Below, in pieces: positions 60,801 to 64,000 of a stretch of 64,000 nt of DNA. The stretch is from Torreya grandis (taxonomy: Eukaryota; Streptophyta; Pinopsida; Cupressales; Taxaceae), in contig JARHVA010005351.1 of NCBI GenBank assembly GCA_037957365.1, positions 920,001-984,000 of the forward strand. Reading direction: 5' to 3'. The notes below the pieces were generated by a model. That model did no database searches. It was not told the DNA's origin and saw nothing but the letters and a program-made list of their open reading frames with translations. Every line of letters begins with the position of its first letter. Positions within the stretch are counted from its first letter, which is position 1. The translations under genes and the position numbers were made by a program.

Positions 60801-62633
60801 GGTTTGTTTAGGTACTATTATCATTTAGAAGTGTACCTTTGCAAGATTATATCTACTATTACTCTTGTTGATACAATGAAAAATATTCAAGGTGTGGGTA
60901 TCTTATGTTGGAGATAATATCTAGATGAAGGGATAGTTACCTTTATTACACTTAGTTAATTCTCTCTAAACTCTCTCAAATAGTTATTTTTTGACTATGA
61001 AAAGGGTAAAAGGAGCAATGCTAAAATTGAAAATGGAAATAAAAACTAAAAATTTGAGATGATACACCAATAATAAGGTAAATTATGCATAAAATTGATA
61101 AAATTTTGAATCTATATAAATTTTTCACATTCACTTCATCTTCATACAATGAATCTTACATCATTAATTCATACATAGGTCTTGACAAACACTCACACTA
61201 GTTTGGAAGGAATGAACATAGTTTGAATTCAATTCCAAATTAGGTAAAAATAAGACTTAGATAGTTTATATTACCTGAAATAATTAAAATTTGATGCATA
61301 AATGTAAGAATTTTTGACACAAATATAATAAAAATAATAATTCACTAAGTTACATCAATAAACATAAGACACACACTTTATGAACAACCTAAGTAATATA
61401 ATAACAAGTTAAAGGTGATGTAATAATTTTTTTTTTGAAAAATTTTTGTAATTAAAAATCACAATGTGATCATAATCTCTAAAAAATTAATATACATATA
61501 GAAAGGAATAAGAGAGAGAGGAGAAAAAACAACCTTAAACTAGATGAGTCAACACGCTAACTTATAGTTCATTCTTCTTTTAACTAAAACTCCAACTCAA
61601 CCACTAATTCAACCTTAAAATTGAAAATTACAACCTAGAATTTTGAGTTTAAACATATTTTATTGGAGTATGGAATATTATGAGAGAGATAATTTTGAAA
61701 AATTCAAAGGTTCTTGCATGTTTTGATTGTCTTTAGTCTTGAAGAGATTGATCATCTTCAGTTTTCTCCTTGTTAATTTGCATTGAACTTTTAATCTTCA
61801 CTTAACTCCTTTTGATCTTATAATAAATAATTTTGATCTTGAATTCATATTTAAGTTTTAATTTATTTACCTTTACTTTTATCTTGTATATTCACTTGAC
61901 TTGTTACTTAGATTCTAACTTAAGCTTCTTGACTTGCATCATGAATGTATGTTTCTTCTTGTTTGTTTGACTTCTTCTAAATTTAACCCAAATGGAGAAT
62001 AGTAGGAGAGACAATATATTTTTATATTTTTAATTTATTTAACCCTTCATAAAAAATTATTTCTAATTATGGATTTGATAATAACAATCACATCTCTTTA
62101 TACTGGTTCTTCTATATATATACATAATATGGTTTTGTTAAGCTTCTTGAATGCACCATAAAAACTTTAAAATTGATTAATTTTAATTATTTAAACATAA
62201 AAATAGTATAAATATTATTTTAAAATAATCATCATTGTTTTATGGACCTTCAAACAAATTTTTAGCTCCATCCACTTAGAACTTCTAAAAATACCATTTT
62301 ATGTTCTCTAGGCTTTGAGAAACCCTGAGTTAGATTTAGGGGTCCAAAATGAATTATAAGCCTCACCAAACACTAATACTATTATAATTTTATAATTTTT
62401 AATGGGTAATACTTGGAAAAGTTTTAAAATATTCAAAATTCTTCACCAAACTTCTAAATAAAAATTCATAGAAAAGTGTCTTCTTGTTACTCGTAGGGTG
62501 ACCTGGAGATGATTTTCTTGGGTATGAGCCTATTTTAAAATTTTTTTCACTGAATTATCATATATTAAAATATATAAATAAATTATATACACTCTAAAAT
62601 CATTTTTTTTATTATAAGGATATGAAACACTCA
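57804..62633. other. AT-rich DNA, no gene seen
   Basis: No open frame above 60 codons was found on either strand and no domain is recognisable in the broken frames. A short direct repeat (ATACATGGATCAT twice) lies at 58037-58062. The stretch 61720-61980 is pyrimidine-rich with repeated CTTGACTT and GATCTT words, like a decayed untranslated region. Confidence 0.5.
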
Positions 62634-62725
62634 TTTTTAACTCTATTTGTGAGCAAAATAATGAAAAAACTTGATTTCCTTCATGAACAGATCTATATTT
62701 TGATATTTTATCCCTCTTAAATCAC

Positions 62726-62803
<78 letters not shown>

Positions 62804-62932
62804 TGTGTGTGTGTGTGATTTTTAACCCTATTTGTGAGCAAAATAATGAAAAAACTTGATTTTCTTCATGAACAGATCTATATTTTGATATTTTATCTCT
62901 CTTAAATCAGTATACACACACACAAACACACA

Positions 62933-62980
<48 letters not shown>
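62634..62980. repeat. 185-bp tandem duplication with two AC microsatellites
   Basis: The block from TTTTTAACTCTATTTGTGAG (62634) is repeated at 62819 with only about four differences in 100 bases, then each copy runs into an AC tract. The first tract is (AC)36 at 62729-62800 and turns abruptly into (GT)8 at 62801-62816, making a perfect inverted junction. The second (62914-62980) has two CAAACAC interruptions and no GT part. The near-identity makes this one of the youngest rearrangements in the window. Confidence 0.97.
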
Positions 62981-62983
<3 letters not shown>

Positions 62984-64000
62984 CTACATGTCAAATTTAA
63001 AGATATTTTATTCAATAAAACTCAAAATATTCACTTTTTAGTGTTTTCTAGCTTGCACAATTTTATTTTTGAATGTTTGTAGGTCTAACTTTGCCATTTT
63101 ATTAAATTTTATGAGGTTTAAATGACTAATTCATTTTTAATTTAGTATTATAATATTCATAATAGTTATTTAAATAATTTTAAGTTCCTAAATAATATCT
63201 TAAACCTCTCAATTTTTTTTTAACTATTTTTCTTGCTTGCTTAAAGCCTTGATACCTATACATTTGACTTTATCTATTATTTACCTTAATTTTTTTATTT
63301 ATCAAGGTTTATTAAGGTAATTTATGTTATATAATACTTCACATAACTTTTTTTAACAAATAACTCAAAAATTTAATCACATCTACTAAAACTAAGCTAT
63401 TGGGGTTTTAAAAGGGTTTTAGAGCTCCTTTCATTATTAACGATTATTCATAAAGTTAATTCCATATAATATAAAAAAATTCATGGAATATTTATGTAAT
63501 ATGACAAAATATCTCATCCTAATACAATTATAATCAATTATTCTTTTCTTTCATGTACCAAGCATTTAAAAATTGCCTTCACTAACTCGTAACTATCTAG
63601 TTACAAAAATAAATGAAACCTCTATCAGATTTTGGAATTGTGAGCTGTTCATGAGAATTATTTTATATTCATTAGGGTTTTATTATTAAACACTCAAGAC
63701 TAGTACTAATATTTATCTATTAATCTACGAAGTTATGAAAATATCACCAAATATTAAATTTAAAATTCTTTTAAGCAACTACAATACTTATTCATAAGAA
63801 CTTATTGAATTGAAAACTAGAACAACTACCAACTAAAAAATGTGTGAATTAACACTTATAAGAATGTGAAAACTACTATATCTACCAAAAAAAAGTGTGT
63901 ATAAAAAAAATTGGAGAAAATTGAAAACTAAAAAATACTATTAAAATACTCAAAATCCACTTGGTTCAAAATAAAAACCTCTCAAGGCCTCTCTATGTGG
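62981..64000. other. AT-rich DNA, no gene seen
   Basis: No coding frame or known repeat recognised. Poly-A and poly-T runs are common. Confidence 0.5.

Overview
This window looks like intergenic DNA from a large, AT-rich plant nuclear genome, most likely a gymnosperm (conifer type). No intact gene is visible: the longest open frame is about 130 codons. Every stretch that can be recognised as protein-coding is broken by stops and frameshifts. What can be identified is plant-type: LTR-retrotransposon gag and protease, a plant LINE RNase H domain, a leucine-rich-repeat receptor fragment and a G-patch fragment. I saw no rRNA gene, tRNA gene, CRISPR array, operon or bacterial signal. The conifer assignment is inference from recognising the gag-like family and from the degraded, nested transposon landscape.

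Layout. 1-5 kb is mostly featureless, with one unrecognised open frame (1171-1494) and an LRR remnant (about 3063-3287). 5-15 kb holds a long direct-repeat pair (about 5055-6970 and 13820-15195) around a degraded acidic coding region with a (TA)35 microsatellite; the simplest reading is the LTR pair of an old element. 15.2-17.85 kb is the 3' half of a second LTR element (3' non-coding region, G-rich polypurine tract, LTR). 19.6-20.7 kb is a minus-strand gag-like remnant with a coiled coil.

20.8-32.5 kb is the most informative part. A plus-strand transposase-like pseudogene is split by a nearly complete 8-kb LTR retrotransposon (21730-29715, LTRs of 1169 and 1177 bp). That retrotransposon shows gag and protease but no reverse transcriptase or integrase that I can find. 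The split gene carries an N-terminal basic region, a cysteine-rich CCC..HVE region and an HDGAGA-type motif.

33.5-41.5 kb is an 8-kb tandem array of about 22 copies of a 368-bp unit, with two sequence subfamilies in order along the array. 43.3-46.3 kb has short tandem duplications, an unrecognised minus-strand gene-like remnant with a Gly/Ser-rich tract, and a cluster of perfect and near-perfect 16-18 bp palindromes that also occur at 20.97 kb. 46.85-49.35 kb is a second minus-strand gag-like remnant followed by a LINE RNase H remnant. 49.4-52.1 kb is a third copy of the 3' end of the LTR family. 52.4-57.8 kb is bounded by roughly 500-bp direct repeats and holds a third gag-like remnant and a G-patch fragment on the minus strand. 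57.8-64 kb is featureless apart from a recent 185-bp tandem duplication carrying two long AC microsatellites.

The parts do not form a working pathway. They record repeated transposon insertion, nested insertion, tandem amplification and C-to-T-type decay.
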